Below are positions 8,172 through 17,270 of a stretch of 64,000 nt of DNA, piece after piece; the first letter of the stretch is position 1; each line of letters opens with the position of its first letter. Under the pieces are notes generated by a model that saw only the letters and a list, made by a program, of their open reading frames with translations, was not told where the DNA came from and did not search any database. Location: positions 371,340-435,339 of the forward strand of contig JAAEPZ010000538.1 in assembly GCA_024231955.1 (NCBI GenBank), in the 5' to 3' direction. This DNA is from a bacterium (GTDB lineage Bacteria; Krumholzibacteriota; Krumholzibacteriia; JACNKJ01). The position numbers and the translations under genes are program-made.

Positions 8172-10832
8172 TTGAAGCAAGGCAACAACCATATCACCAG
8201 CCTGGTGGATGATCACTATATCCCGGGCCCGCACTCCATGCCCCGCAAGCGGAGTGATATCGGGCGTGGGTTGTGGTGGCTCTGGATATCGGTCTCCTGC
8301 CTGGCCACGATGGGCCTCGCGGTATTGGCCGTTATCGGTCCCGTTGACCTGCGGGGTACTCTCGGCACGATTGCCGGAGTGTCTCTGCTGATGTTCCTCT
8401 TCCTGATCCGTGAAGAGGTCTCCCGCAGGCAGAATGTCGAGAGGAAGCAGTTCCTGTGGATGCGACTCTGCGATCTCAGTCATATCGTCGAGGTTGTGCT
8501 GGGCGTCCGCTCGGAGGATGACGTCCACAAACTGGCCGATCTCTGGCTCAAGCAGACGCTGCTGTTGATGGAGGCCGAGTTGGGGGCGCTGGTGCTCCAC
8601 GGCTCGAGCGAAGAGATACGCAGCACCCTGATCGGTTTGCCGGATCAAGATCAGGATCCAGATCAACAGGCCTGGATGGCCGAGGCCTGGGACATGATCG
8701 GGGATCTCCCCTGCCACGAGCCGCTGTTCATCTTCGACATCGCCAAGGATGACGATTACGGGCATGCGGAAGCCATGCAGCGTGCCGGGCTCCGCTCTTT
8801 CTGCATCATAAAACTAGGCAATGTCGACCACGATTTCGGTTTCCTGCTCATCGGCAATACCGCTCCGGGCGATTTCAGGGAGGGCGACAACAAGATCATG
8901 TCGTTCTCGGCTCGCCAGATGTCCGCGATCTTCCGTTATGGTCGTCAGTTGGACAAGGTCGGCGAGAAGATCGAGGAGATGAAGCTCCAGAACGATGAGC
9001 TGATCTATTCCAACCAGCTCAAAAGCGAATTCGCCTCAGTCGCCAGCCATGAACTCAAGACCCCTTTGACGGCGATCAAGGGGTCGGTGGACGCGCTTCT
9101 GTCGAATGTGCGCACAGGCGACTATGATGACTCCGAGGAGTTCCTCCTCATGATTCGCGAGGAGGCCGATCGCCTGATCGAGATGACCGGTAAGATTCTG
9201 GAGATCACGTCGCTGGACTACAGCAACCGTGTCATGGAGCGGCGCTCGGTGAATCTGCGACATGTTGTGGATTCCTGCGCCAAGGCCATGGAGGTCCATC
9301 TTCAGGAGAAGGACATGCACCTGGAGATCAATGTCCCCGCGACGTTGCCCAAGGTGTTTGCCGACCCGGGCATGATCCGTCAGTCGCTGATCAATCTGAT
9401 CGGCAACGCCATCAAATTTTCCAGAAGCGGGCAGACGATCAGCGTACTGGCGACGAACGCCGAGAAAACGATCGAGATCGAAGTGCGCGACAACGGCATG
9501 GGCATCCCCCAAGATGAGCAGCCGCACATCTTTGAGCGTTTCTACCAGGGTAGCCGGACGGGTGACACTCATGTGCAGAGCACGGGACTTGGACTGGCGA
9601 TCGTCAAGCAGATAGTGGAGCAACACCAGGGGGCGATCTCCGTTTGGAGCCGTGAAGGTGAGGGCTCCGTGTTCTCCTTCAGCCTGCCTGTGATTGCCGA
9701 AAGTTGCGGTCTTGAGGGGACGCTGCTCGATCGTCAGCCGCAGGGTGAGGTCGAGGAGTTCCTCCGCCTGTCGGTGAACTGGATCACTTTCTCCGCCAAA
9801 TCCGATTCGACCCTCCTGTTCCTGCCCAAAGAGGACGGGCTGGTCGATTTCTGTCCCAGCGAGGAGCGACGCTATACTCATCCCGGCATGGAGGTGGCGG
9901 TCGAGGTTCTGGAGAGCGGTTTGCCCTGCCGGAGATCGACCATGGCCGCTGCGACGGATGTCAGTATCACCCGCGAACAGCGACGCAACACCATTGCGAT
10001 TCCGCTGTCGTTCCGCGGCAAGATTGCCGGCATCTTCGTTACGATCGGGGACGAAGCCGATTTCCGTCACGAAGATTTGCTGCTGCTGCAGGGGATCGTC
10101 GCCCGCATCGGACGCGTGCTTGAGCACTCCTGGGAACAGGATGATCCCGGCAAGGTACTCCGTCGCGCCATGCGGGCGGTGCGTGATCTGTTGCAAGCCA
10201 GTTCCAACCACAAGAAAACACATATCGATGCCGGTCATCTGGCCTGGGAGCTGGCGACCAACGCCGGCGCCGGGGAGGCTCTGGCCCGCGATGTCCGTCT
10301 GGCCACCAATTTCCACGATGTGGCGATGGCTCAGATCGGCGCCGAAATTGAGAACGAGGAGCGCAGGCTGCGACCCGATGAGTTGGAGAAATTGCGTCAG
10401 CACCCGCGCATGGCAGCCCGTCTCCTGGAGGATATTCAGGCGATGGAGGAGGTCAGTCGGATCGTCCTGCACCACCACGAGTGGTTCGATGGTGGCGGCT
10501 ATCCCGATGAGCTCGATGGGCAGAACATACCCGAGGGCTCACGCATGCTGGCGATCATCGACGCATTCCGCTCCATGACGGCCCCGCGTAAGTATAAACC
10601 GACGCTGGAGCTGTCCGAAGCGGCCAGGGAGCTGGTCCGTTTCGCCGGAACCCAGTTTGATCCACATCTGGTGGATCTGTTCATCAACTTGCTGAAGGAA
10701 AAGAATTGGATTGATTCGTCATGTGCCGTTGAACTGCACAAGCAGTTATTGAGCACGAATTCGGTAAATAAATCCGACACTTTGGCTTCAGTTGTAACGA
10801 TTCATGCCGATAACAATGAAGAGGGCACCTAG
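8172..10832 (+). CDS. Membrane histidine kinase fused to GAF and HD-GYP-type phosphodiesterase domains
   Basis: An 886-residue signalling protein. Two transmembrane helices lie at about 32-55 and 60-75, then a GAF-like sensor (about 90-255), a HisKA dimerisation domain with phospho-His293 (SHELKTP) and an HATPase with NLIGNAIKF, DNGMGIP and GLGLAI. A second GAF-like region (about 530-660) precedes an HD-GYP-like domain (about 690-870). This keeps His715-Asp716, HHH767-769 and GGGYP, with DAFRSMT for the usual DAFDAMT. Kinase and possible c-di-GMP hydrolase are thus in one chain. The start is TTG 8172 with GAAGGG upstream; ATG 8238 is an alternative that would still keep the first membrane helix. 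Confidence 0.9.
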   Translation: MKQGNNHITSLVDDHYIPGPHSMPRKRSDIGRGLWWLWISVSCLATMGLAVLAVIGPVDLRGTLGTIAGVSLLMFLFLIREEVSRRQNVERKQFLWMRLCDLSHIVEVVLGVRSEDDVHKLADLWLKQTLLLMEAELGALVLHGSSEEIRSTLIGLPDQDQDPDQQAWMAEAWDMIGDLPCHEPLFIFDIAKDDDYGHAEAMQRAGLRSFCIIKLGNVDHDFGFLLIGNTAPGDFREGDNKIMSFSARQMSAIFRYGRQLDKVGEKIEEMKLQNDELIYSNQLKSEFASVASHELKTPLTAIKGSVDALLSNVRTGDYDDSEEFLLMIREEADRLIEMTGKILEITSLDYSNRVMERRSVNLRHVVDSCAKAMEVHLQEKDMHLEINVPATLPKVFADPGMIRQSLINLIGNAIKFSRSGQTISVLATNAEKTIEIEVRDNGMGIPQDEQPHIFERFYQGSRTGDTHVQSTGLGLAIVKQIVEQHQGAISVWSREGEGSVFSFSLPVIAESCGLEGTLLDRQPQGEVEEFLRLSVNWITFSAKSDSTLLFLPKEDGLVDFCPSEERRYTHPGMEVAVEVLESGLPCRRSTMAAATDVSITREQRRNTIAIPLSFRGKIAGIFVTIGDEADFRHEDLLLLQGIVARIGRVLEHSWEQDDPGKVLRRAMRAVRDLLQASSNHKKTHIDAGHLAWELATNAGAGEALARDVRLATNFHDVAMAQIGAEIENEERRLRPDELEKLRQHPRMAARLLEDIQAMEEVSRIVLHHHEWFDGGGYPDELDGQNIPEGSRMLAIIDAFRSMTAPRKYKPTLELSEAARELVRFAGTQFDPHLVDLFINLLKEKNWIDSSCAVELHKQLLSTNSVNKSDTLASVVTIHADNNEEGT

Positions 10833-10893
10833 TTACAGACCTGAATGCCATTCCGGCCAGGTCATGGGTGACCGCTGAGCGAAAGGAGCCTCC

Positions 10894-11280
10894 GTGTTTC
10901 AAGGAAAAGTTCTGGTTGTAGATGATGAAGTTTATATCCTTCACATCCTGGACTTTAGCTTGGGTGCCGAGGGTTACGAGGTGATTACCGCTGCTGACGG
11001 GGAGCAGGCGATCGAGAAAGCCTTGACCGAAAAACCCGATCTGATCGTGATGGATATCATGATGCCCAAGCTGGATGGGTACGAGACCTGTCGTCGACTC
11101 AAAGAGATGCCCGAGACCAAGCACATCCCCGTATTGCTTCTTACGGCCAAGGGGCGTGACGTGGATCGGAAGAGGGGGTTCGAGGTTGGTGCCGATGACT
11201 ATATCACCAAGCCGTTCAGCCCCAACAAATTGATCAATCGTGTGCAGGAGATTCTGGGGATCAACACCTCGGCTACCTGA
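10894..11280 (+). CDS. Single-domain response regulator (CheY-like receiver)
   Basis: A 128-residue receiver with no output domain: acidic Asp10-Asp11, phosphoacceptor Asp54 (VMDIMMPK), Thr in LLLTAK and Lys106 in TKPFSP. The start is GTG 10894 with GAAAGGAG upstream. It follows the hybrid kinase by 62 nt and ends at a strong terminator, so it closes the signalling module. It could be phosphorylated by that kinase and act by protein contact, as CheY or Spo0F do. The real target is unknown. Confidence 0.92.
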   Translation: MFQGKVLVVDDEVYILHILDFSLGAEGYEVITAADGEQAIEKALTEKPDLIVMDIMMPKLDGYETCRRLKEMPETKHIPVLLLTAKGRDVDRKRGFEVGADDYITKPFSPNKLINRVQEILGINTSAT

Positions 11281-11302
11281 TCGCGAACTCGACGGAGCTC
11301 CA

Positions 11303-11331
11303 AACGCCTCCCCGCACGGGGGGGCGTTTTT
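11303..11331 (+). terminator. Intrinsic terminator after the receiver gene
   Basis: AACGCCTCCCC pairs with GGGGGGCGTT around a short loop and is followed by a T run. It lies 25 nt beyond the stop and ends the signalling module. Confidence 0.85.
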
Positions 11332-11503
11332 GTGTCTGCCTTGCTCCGCAGAGGAGATCCGTCGAATCGCCCCCTCCGCTCTGCGGTGTTCGGACTGAAC
11401 ATCGGCAGCCCGCTTGACACAGCCACCAACATTTCGCAGGATCACCCTGCGGCGAGTCGTTCGTCGATCACAGCGTTAATCCAAATCGGCGAGCGGAGGG
11501 CTT

Positions 11504-13552
11504 TTGAGTAATTCGAAGCAGGTGAAACGGACGAAGACGGAGGAGGTCGCCCCCCGATTCGTCGATGTTGTTTTGCCCCTGCCCGTTCGTCGGAGTTTCA
11601 GCTACCGTCTGCCTGCGGATATCCCCACTCCCGCGCCCGGCAGCCGGGTCCGTGTCCCCTTTGGTTCGACCGTGGAGACAGGGATTGTACTTGGCGCTCT
11701 CAAGCAGGCCCAACTGGATCCCGCACTCCGTCGCGCCCCCAGGCGGCTCAAGGAGGTTTCGGCGGTACTCGATCCCGAGCCCTGGCTCGATGCGCCCCTG
11801 CTCCGCCTCGCCCGCTGGATGGAGGGCTACTATGGAGCCACGTTGGGGGAGACCTTGAAGGCGATGATCGCAGTGAAACCGCTGGGACGGCCACGTATTC
11901 CACCGCCACCCGAGTTGCCGGAACGGACGCGTCCGCTCAAACTCAACGATGATCAGGTCGCCGCTCTGGCCCGTGTTACCAGGGCGATAGTCGCCCGACG
12001 TTTTGCGCCGTTTCTGCTTCATGGCGTTACGGGCAGCGGCAAAACCGAGATCTATCTGCAGGCAATCGCGGAGATCCTGACGCAGGGACGACAGGCGATC
12101 GTGCTCGTGCCGGAGATCAGTCTCACACCCCAGATGGCTCGCCGGTTCAGGGCGCGTCTGGGGGAGAGGGTCGGGATTTTCCATAGCGGTCTGAGCGCCA
12201 GCGAACGGTTTGCCGTCTGGAAAGCGGCGCGGGAGGGGACGATCGACGTGGTGTTGGGGCCACGCTCCGCCGTTTTCACCCCTTTTCGCCATCTGGGCCT
12301 GATCGTGATCGATGAGGAGCACGACGGCTCCTACAAGCAAACCGAGAAGCCGCGCTATCATGCGCGGAGCGTGGCGCTCGTGCGCGCCCGCGACCTCGGG
12401 GCGGCGGTGATCCTGGGGAGCGCCACACCCAGCCTTGAAAGTCTCCACAATGTCAGGAAGGGCAAGTATGCACTGCTCCCTCTGCCGAGGCGTATCGCGA
12501 AGTCGGTACCCGCCCCCATCCGCGTCGTGGATATGTCGGAGTCCAAAGGCACCGAGCTCTCCGATGAGCTCTCCGCCGCGCTTGAACGGTGTCTGGAGCG
12601 GGGCGAGAAAGCGATACTTCTGCTGAATCGCCGTGGACACAGTCGATTACGGCTATGTCGCGATTGCGGTGAAGTCATCCACTGCCCACGCTGCGATATC
12701 CCGCTCACCTATCATTCGCGGAACGACAAACTGGTTTGCCACTACTGCGGCCTGGAGCGGCTGCTCAGCCCCAACTGCCCTAGTTGCGGCTCCGGACGCT
12801 GGGTGCTGCTCGGTGCGGGTACACAGCAGCTTGAACTTGAGTTGACGATGCGCTTCCCCGATCTGCCTGTCTTCCGGATGGATATGGACAGCACCAGACG
12901 AAAAGGGGCGCATCAATCGATTCTGGAGGCGTTTGCCGGCGCGGGACCGTCGCTGCTGCTCGGCACGCAGATGATCGCCAAGGGGCATCACTTTCCCGAT
13001 GTGACGCTGGTCGGCGTGATCAATGCCGATACCGGTCTCTTCGTGCCCGACTTCCGGGCCGCCGAGCGGAGCTGTCAACTGCTGACCCAGGTGGCGGGGC
13101 GAGCGGGGCGCGGCAAGCGGGCTGGGGAGGTCATCATCCAGACCTTCAATCCGGAGCATCCGGTGCTGGCAGCGCTGGCGGAAAGCAACACGGACGCTCT
13201 TTTCGAGGCCGAGTTGCGCGACAGGCGCCTGCTTGGCTATCCGCCGTTTCGACCGTTGCTGTCGCTTCTCGTCAGTTGCCCGGAGGAGGAGATTGCCTCA
13301 CAGGCGGCGGAAACGCTGCTCAGGGCTTTTCGGGAGCAATGGCCGGATCACCCGGCGGACATGCTGGGACCGGTGCCGGCCTTTCTGCCCAAAATCAAGG
13401 AGCGGTACCGTTGGCAGATTCTGGTCAAAGGTCGAATGGGTCGGGAACAGAAATTATGGTTCTCGGAATATTTCCCGGAAATCGCCAAAAAGCTCAAAAG
13501 GAGCGGCTCGTTGGCGCTGGAGATCGATGTCGACCCCGAGTCAATTTTATGA
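11504..13552 (+). CDS. priA: Primosomal protein N' (replication restart helicase)
   Basis: A 682-residue PriA. After an N-terminal DNA-binding domain (about 18-115) it has Walker A GVTGSGKT at 174-181, DEEH near 270 and TQMIAKGHHFPDV, typical of the 3'-to-5' superfamily 2 helicase. Four CxxC-type pairs (about 383-430) form the two zinc sites inserted in the helicase core. PriA recognises stalled forks and reloads DnaB. The start is TTG 11504, placed 4-6 nt after GCGGAGGG; no ATG of comparable quality is near. Length is close to the family's usual 650-730. Confidence 0.95.
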   Translation: MSNSKQVKRTKTEEVAPRFVDVVLPLPVRRSFSYRLPADIPTPAPGSRVRVPFGSTVETGIVLGALKQAQLDPALRRAPRRLKEVSAVLDPEPWLDAPLLRLARWMEGYYGATLGETLKAMIAVKPLGRPRIPPPPELPERTRPLKLNDDQVAALARVTRAIVARRFAPFLLHGVTGSGKTEIYLQAIAEILTQGRQAIVLVPEISLTPQMARRFRARLGERVGIFHSGLSASERFAVWKAAREGTIDVVLGPRSAVFTPFRHLGLIVIDEEHDGSYKQTEKPRYHARSVALVRARDLGAAVILGSATPSLESLHNVRKGKYALLPLPRRIAKSVPAPIRVVDMSESKGTELSDELSAALERCLERGEKAILLLNRRGHSRLRLCRDCGEVIHCPRCDIPLTYHSRNDKLVCHYCGLERLLSPNCPSCGSGRWVLLGAGTQQLELELTMRFPDLPVFRMDMDSTRRKGAHQSILEAFAGAGPSLLLGTQMIAKGHHFPDVTLVGVINADTGLFVPDFRAAERSCQLLTQVAGRAGRGKRAGEVIIQTFNPEHPVLAALAESNTDALFEAELRDRRLLGYPPFRPLLSLLVSCPEEEIASQAAETLLRAFREQWPDHPADMLGPVPAFLPKIKERYRWQILVKGRMGREQKLWFSEYFPEIAKKLKRSGSLALEIDVDPESIL

Positions 13553-13576
13553 CGCTCAGTGTTTTCCGCTTCTCTC

Positions 13577-13605
13577 TTGACTTGAGCCGTTGTCATGGTT
13601 AGGTT
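13577..13605 (+). promoter_or_regulatory. Candidate promoter of the TPR lipoprotein gene
   Basis: TTGACT (13577-13582), 17-nt spacer, TAGGTT (13600-13605). It would give a leader of about 105 nt to the ATG at 13718. Confidence 0.4.
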
Positions 13606-13717
13606 TGCGGGTACTTATAGCCCCCTTTTTGAATCTTTCACGTCAGCGGCTGGAGCTTAACCGGTTTTTCAGTCTGCTGGCCCTTGGACATCTCGATGTA
13701 AGGAGGACAGGTCAGGG

Positions 13718-15238
13718 ATGAAATATGGACAGTTGCTTTCAGTGGTCCTTCTGGCTTTGCTCGCGCTCGTGTTGGGTTGTAATTCGATGCAGACTTCCAG
13801 CGCAATTCTACGTTACCAGCAAGGTGAGTTCGAAATGGCGGACTCTCTTTGTCGCGAAGCTCTGCGAATGAACCCGAATGACGGTGAAGCCTATTTCTAC
13901 CTGGCTTTGAGTCAATCGATGCTGCAGAACTACGAAGACGCCTATGGAAACTTTGCCAAAGCGGCCGAGCTGAAGCCCGAACGTTCCGAAATGGCGCAGA
14001 CGAATATCGATCGTAACTTCGCGGAAGTTTTCAACCAGGGTGTTGATGCATCCACAGCTGAAAACAACGACTATGCGATCGAGTGTTTCCAGACTGCCAC
14101 GCTGGCAAACCCGCAGAATCCTCTCGGCTTCACGAACCTGGCCAAAGCCTACTGGGCGAGAGCTCAGGATCGTCGTGAGATGAGTTTGGCCGACCAGTTT
14201 ATTGAGAATGCCGATCTTGCTCTCGAAAATATGGCAATTGGGCTGGAGCTCTCGACCGATCCGGATACGAGAGCCGCCACGGCCCTGCTCATGGCCAACA
14301 TCCTTGGCAATATCTACGTCAGCATTCCGAATGTCGACAAGGAGATGCGGGAGCCCTACCTGACCCGTTATCGCGACTTCACTGCCGCGATGCCCGAGGC
14401 CTACATACCTCATGAGACATTCGGCGAAGTCCTGCTCAGTATGGCCGAGGAGCTTCGCAGTAATCGTCGTTCCGAGGATTGGTATCACGATTTCTATGTC
14501 TTTGCCGGTGAAGGTTTCGGCAAGGCGGCCGATGTCCGCAATACCATGGGACAGGAGGACGACAATATCCTCTACCTGGCCGGTACGGCTTACCTGAATG
14601 CGGAGATGTACCCCGAGGCCGCGGACTATCTGCAGAGGGCGGTTGAGCTGAATCCGAATCAGGAGCAGGCCTACTACTACATCGAATACTGTAACTATCA
14701 GACCAAGAACTACGATGCAGCCATCGAAGCGGCTCTGTTCCTGACCGACAACCTGGGCAGTGCCGAGGCCAATGTCTATCAGGTTCTGTTCATGTGCTAC
14801 AAGGCCAAGGCCGAATTGGCCGATGAGGCCAATGATAGCGCCGGTTTCGTGGACAACAGGACGCGCTACGAGGATGCCTACCTCTCATATGCGACCTATG
14901 CCGGGCTCGACGAGATCTCCCCCCCCCCGCTGATCTCCAAGGAGGAGAGGGCGGAGCAGGAGCGGATAGATATGGCCATCTTCGAGAAGGACAACATTGC
15001 CGTCATCACCGGTGAGGTGGTCGGCAAGTTCATCCGCGGCTCCATCATCAACAAGAACGATGAGGACTACGAATATATCGAGCTGGCCATTGATCTGCTG
15101 GATGCTGATGGCGAGCCGATCGGAACGGCTCTGGCTGAGATCGAGGGGCTGACCGCCGGCGAGGAATCGACCTTCAGCGCCGCCTTTATCGAGGATGGGA
15201 TCGAAGGTTTCCTGATTACCGATCTTCTGGCCGAATAG
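13718..15238 (+). CDS. TPR-repeat lipoprotein
   Basis: A 506-residue lipoprotein. Residues 1-20 are a hydrophobic signal with lipobox LVLGC; Cys21 would be lipidated. At least four TPR-like helical repeats follow, for example around 30-95 (GEAYFYLALSQSM, YEDAYGNFAKAAELKP) and 265-335 (MYPEAADYLQRAVELNPNQEQAYYY). The last 90 residues form a beta-rich domain resembling the FxLyD/DUF3426-like extracytoplasmic fold (GEVVGKFIRGSIINKN, then DADGEPIGTALAEI). It has its own probable promoter and a hairpin behind it. A scaffold role in the envelope is likely; no partner is evident. Confidence 0.85.
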   Translation: MKYGQLLSVVLLALLALVLGCNSMQTSSAILRYQQGEFEMADSLCREALRMNPNDGEAYFYLALSQSMLQNYEDAYGNFAKAAELKPERSEMAQTNIDRNFAEVFNQGVDASTAENNDYAIECFQTATLANPQNPLGFTNLAKAYWARAQDRREMSLADQFIENADLALENMAIGLELSTDPDTRAATALLMANILGNIYVSIPNVDKEMREPYLTRYRDFTAAMPEAYIPHETFGEVLLSMAEELRSNRRSEDWYHDFYVFAGEGFGKAADVRNTMGQEDDNILYLAGTAYLNAEMYPEAADYLQRAVELNPNQEQAYYYIEYCNYQTKNYDAAIEAALFLTDNLGSAEANVYQVLFMCYKAKAELADEANDSAGFVDNRTRYEDAYLSYATYAGLDEISPPPLISKEERAEQERIDMAIFEKDNIAVITGEVVGKFIRGSIINKNDEDYEYIELAIDLLDADGEPIGTALAEIEGLTAGEESTFSAAFIEDGIEGFLITDLLAE

Positions 15239-15270
15239 TTGGTCCGAATCTTGATGCCATGAATATGAAC

Positions 15271-15300
15271 TAAGGGCGGCTCCCTCGGGGGCCGCCTTTA
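15271..15300 (+). terminator. Stem-loop after the TPR lipoprotein gene
   Basis: TAAGGGCGGC (15271-15280) pairs with GCCGCCTTTA (15291-15300) with one G-T pair. There is no long T tract after it, so it is probably a moderate terminator. Confidence 0.6.
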
Positions 15301-15340
15301 GTGCAAATGCGCCAAAGCCGCTTATTGTGGGTCTTTGCGC

Positions 15341-15369
15341 TTGACAAGTATCTCGAGCTAAGCTAGTTT
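15341..15369 (+). promoter_or_regulatory. Promoter of rho
   Basis: Perfect TTGACA (15341-15346), 17-nt spacer, TAGTTT (15364-15369). It predicts a leader of about 140 nt before the ATG at 15516. Confidence 0.55.
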
Positions 15370-15378
15370 TAATGCCTA

Positions 15379-15411
15379 AGGTTCCCAGCCGGGGGTCTTT
15401 TCGGCAAACCT
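15379..15411 (+). promoter_or_regulatory. Compound stem-loop in the rho leader
   Basis: Outer stem AGGTT/AACCT (15379-15383, 15407-15411) and inner stem GCCG/CGGC (15388-15391, 15402-15405). It is flanked by direct repeats TAATGCC (15370-15376 and 15411-15417). It lies at the start of the predicted transcript and may take part in rho autoregulation. Confidence 0.35.
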
Positions 15412-15515
15412 AATGCCCACTTATTTCCCAGCTCCAGCTAACCCCTAGCGATTTCTCGCGGAGTTTGCCCTTTAGCTACTTGGAGTTTCCTTTGAGAACC
15501 GAGACCGATGACAAG

Positions 15516-16907
15516 ATGCCCCGTGGGCGACGACGCCAACACGGATCATATGATCGCCGCAGGAACAGCCAGAACCGACACCAGGACATGGGGCTTCACC
15601 CCAATGGCGACGGCAGCGATCCCGATACCGTAAACCGCGAAACAGCGAGTGGTACGGTTATGGACATATCCCAGCTCAAACGTGAAGGCATAAACCGTCT
15701 TGCGGAGGTTGCCCACGGGCTGGAGATAGAGGGCGCGAGCAGTATGCGGAAGCAGGAGTTGATCTTCCGCATCATCGAAGCCCAGACCCAGCAGAAGGGA
15801 TTCCTCTTCTCGGAGGGGGTGTTGCAGGTCCTCCCTGAGGGCTACGGCTTCCTCCGTTCCGCCGATTACAACTACCTGCCCGGCCCCGACGACATCTATA
15901 TCAGTCCCAGCCAGATCAAGAAATTCGATCTGCGCACGGGGGACACCGTTTCGGGCCAGGTGCGTCCGCCCAAGGACAGCGAGCGCTACTTCGCCCTGCT
16001 CCGTGTGGAGACCATCAACTACGATTCTCCGACGAGTCACAAGGCAAAGGTCCTGTTCGATAACCTGACGCCTCTGTATCCGGAGGAGCGCCTGAATCTG
16101 GAGTACAACTCCAAAGAGATGACCACTCGCGTCATCGATCAGCTGACTCCGATCGGCAAGGGGCAACGCGCTCTGATCACGGCCCCACCTCGCACCGGTA
16201 AAACTGTGTTATTGCAGAATATAGCCAATGCGATCGCCACGAATAATCCCGAAGTGAAACTCATCGTCCTGCTCATTGACGAGCGGCCGGAGGAGGTCAC
16301 CGACATGGAGAGGTCGGTGCGCGGCGAGGTGATCAGCTCCACATTCGACGAGCCGGCCGAGCGGCATGTCCAGGTGGCCGATATGGTTATAGAGAAAGCG
16401 AAGCGACTGGTTGAGTCTGGGCACGATGTGGTTATATTGTTGGACTCGATCACCCGCCTGGCGCGCGCGCACAATACGGTTGTGCCGCACTCCGGCAAGA
16501 TCCTCTCCGGTGGCGTGGACAGTAACGCTCTCCAGCGCCCCAAACGCTTCTTTGGCGCAGCCAGGAACATCGAAGAGGGCGGCAGCCTGACGATCATTGC
16601 AACGGCCCTGATCGAAACCGGCAGCCGGATGGACGAAGTGATTTTCGAAGAGTTCAAGGGTACCGGCAACTGTGAAATTATCCTGGACCGCAAGCTCAGC
16701 GACAAGCGAGTCTACCCGGCCATCGATATCTTCCGCAGTGGTACAAGGAAAGAGGAGTTGCTGCTTGATGAAGTCGTCATCAGCAAACTCTGGGTTCTGC
16801 GCCGCTTCCTGAGCGAAAAACCCATCGTTGAGGCAATGGAGTTCCTCCTCGACAAGTTGACCAAGACCAAGACAAACCAGAAGTTTCTTGATTCAATGAA
16901 CGCCTGA
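15516..16907 (+). CDS. rho: Transcription termination factor Rho
   Basis: A 463-residue Rho hexameric RNA helicase. After a basic, His/Arg/Asn-rich tail of about 50 residues come the Rho_N helical domain ([17 protein letters not shown]), the cold-shock-like primary RNA-binding domain ([14 protein letters not shown]) and the ATPase. The ATPase has Walker A APPRTGKT, Walker [17 protein letters not shown] and the Q/R loops. The start is uncertain. TTG 15465 and ATG 15516 both include the basic tail, while ATG 15660 would remove it; none has a strong Shine-Dalgarno. ATG 15516 is my choice. It heads the rho-rpmE-DUF1385-prfA-prmC block. Confidence 0.96.
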   Translation: MPRGRRRQHGSYDRRRNSQNRHQDMGLHPNGDGSDPDTVNRETASGTVMDISQLKREGINRLAEVAHGLEIEGASSMRKQELIFRIIEAQTQQKGFLFSEGVLQVLPEGYGFLRSADYNYLPGPDDIYISPSQIKKFDLRTGDTVSGQVRPPKDSERYFALLRVETINYDSPTSHKAKVLFDNLTPLYPEERLNLEYNSKEMTTRVIDQLTPIGKGQRALITAPPRTGKTVLLQNIANAIATNNPEVKLIVLLIDERPEEVTDMERSVRGEVISSTFDEPAERHVQVADMVIEKAKRLVESGHDVVILLDSITRLARAHNTVVPHSGKILSGGVDSNALQRPKRFFGAARNIEEGGSLTIIATALIETGSRMDEVIFEEFKGTGNCEIILDRKLSDKRVYPAIDIFRSGTRKEELLLDEVVISKLWVLRRFLSEKPIVEAMEFLLDKLTKTKTNQKFLDSMNA

Positions 16908-16956
16908 TAAACGGGAACGCCAGTTTTCCGCCGAAGGCAAAGCAGGGGAGACCCAC

Positions 16957-17181
16957 ATGAAAAACGGTATCCATCCCGACTACAAAGATTGCACGATCAG
17001 CTGCATCTGCGGTTTCAAAATCGAGACCCGGGCCACGCAATCCGAGATCAAGGTTGAAATCTGTTCCAATTGCCACCCGTTCTATACGGGTAAACAGAAG
17101 CTGGTCGATACTGCCGGCCGTGTGGAACGTTTCCAGAAGCGCTACAAGGACTACCGCAAGAATATCGATCCCAAGTCCTAG
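16957..17181 (+). CDS. rpmE: 50S ribosomal protein L31
   Basis: A 74-residue L31 starting MKNGIHPDY. It is the zinc-binding (C+) type, with Cys residues in CTISCICGF and in the [13 protein letters not shown] signature, then the usual basic tail. It bridges the ribosomal subunits. It lies 49 nt after rho, an order kept in many bacteria, and is followed by a strong terminator. Confidence 0.97.
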   Translation: MKNGIHPDYKDCTISCICGFKIETRATQSEIKVEICSNCHPFYTGKQKLVDTAGRVERFQKRYKDYRKNIDPKS

Positions 17182-17195
17182 CAGCCTAGCATATC

Positions 17196-17226
17196 GGGCG
17201 CACCTTACCTGAGGTGCGCCCTTTTT
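17196..17226 (+). terminator. Intrinsic terminator after rpmE
   Basis: GGGCGCACC (17196-17204) pairs perfectly with GGTGCGCCC (17213-17221), followed by TTTTT. It separates rho-rpmE from the next genes and rules out an upstream start for the DUF1385 gene. Confidence 0.9.
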
Positions 17227-17270
17227 CCATCAATCAGGATTCTGGAATATTTCCGATGTGGAGGTCATTG

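Noticed and set aside
14919..14926. Run of eight C in the TPR lipoprotein gene as a phase-variation or frameshift site
   Set aside because: The frame continues normally through it to the natural end, and C runs also occur in conserved genes here (for example in the prmC NPPY codons), so it is probably just Pro codons.
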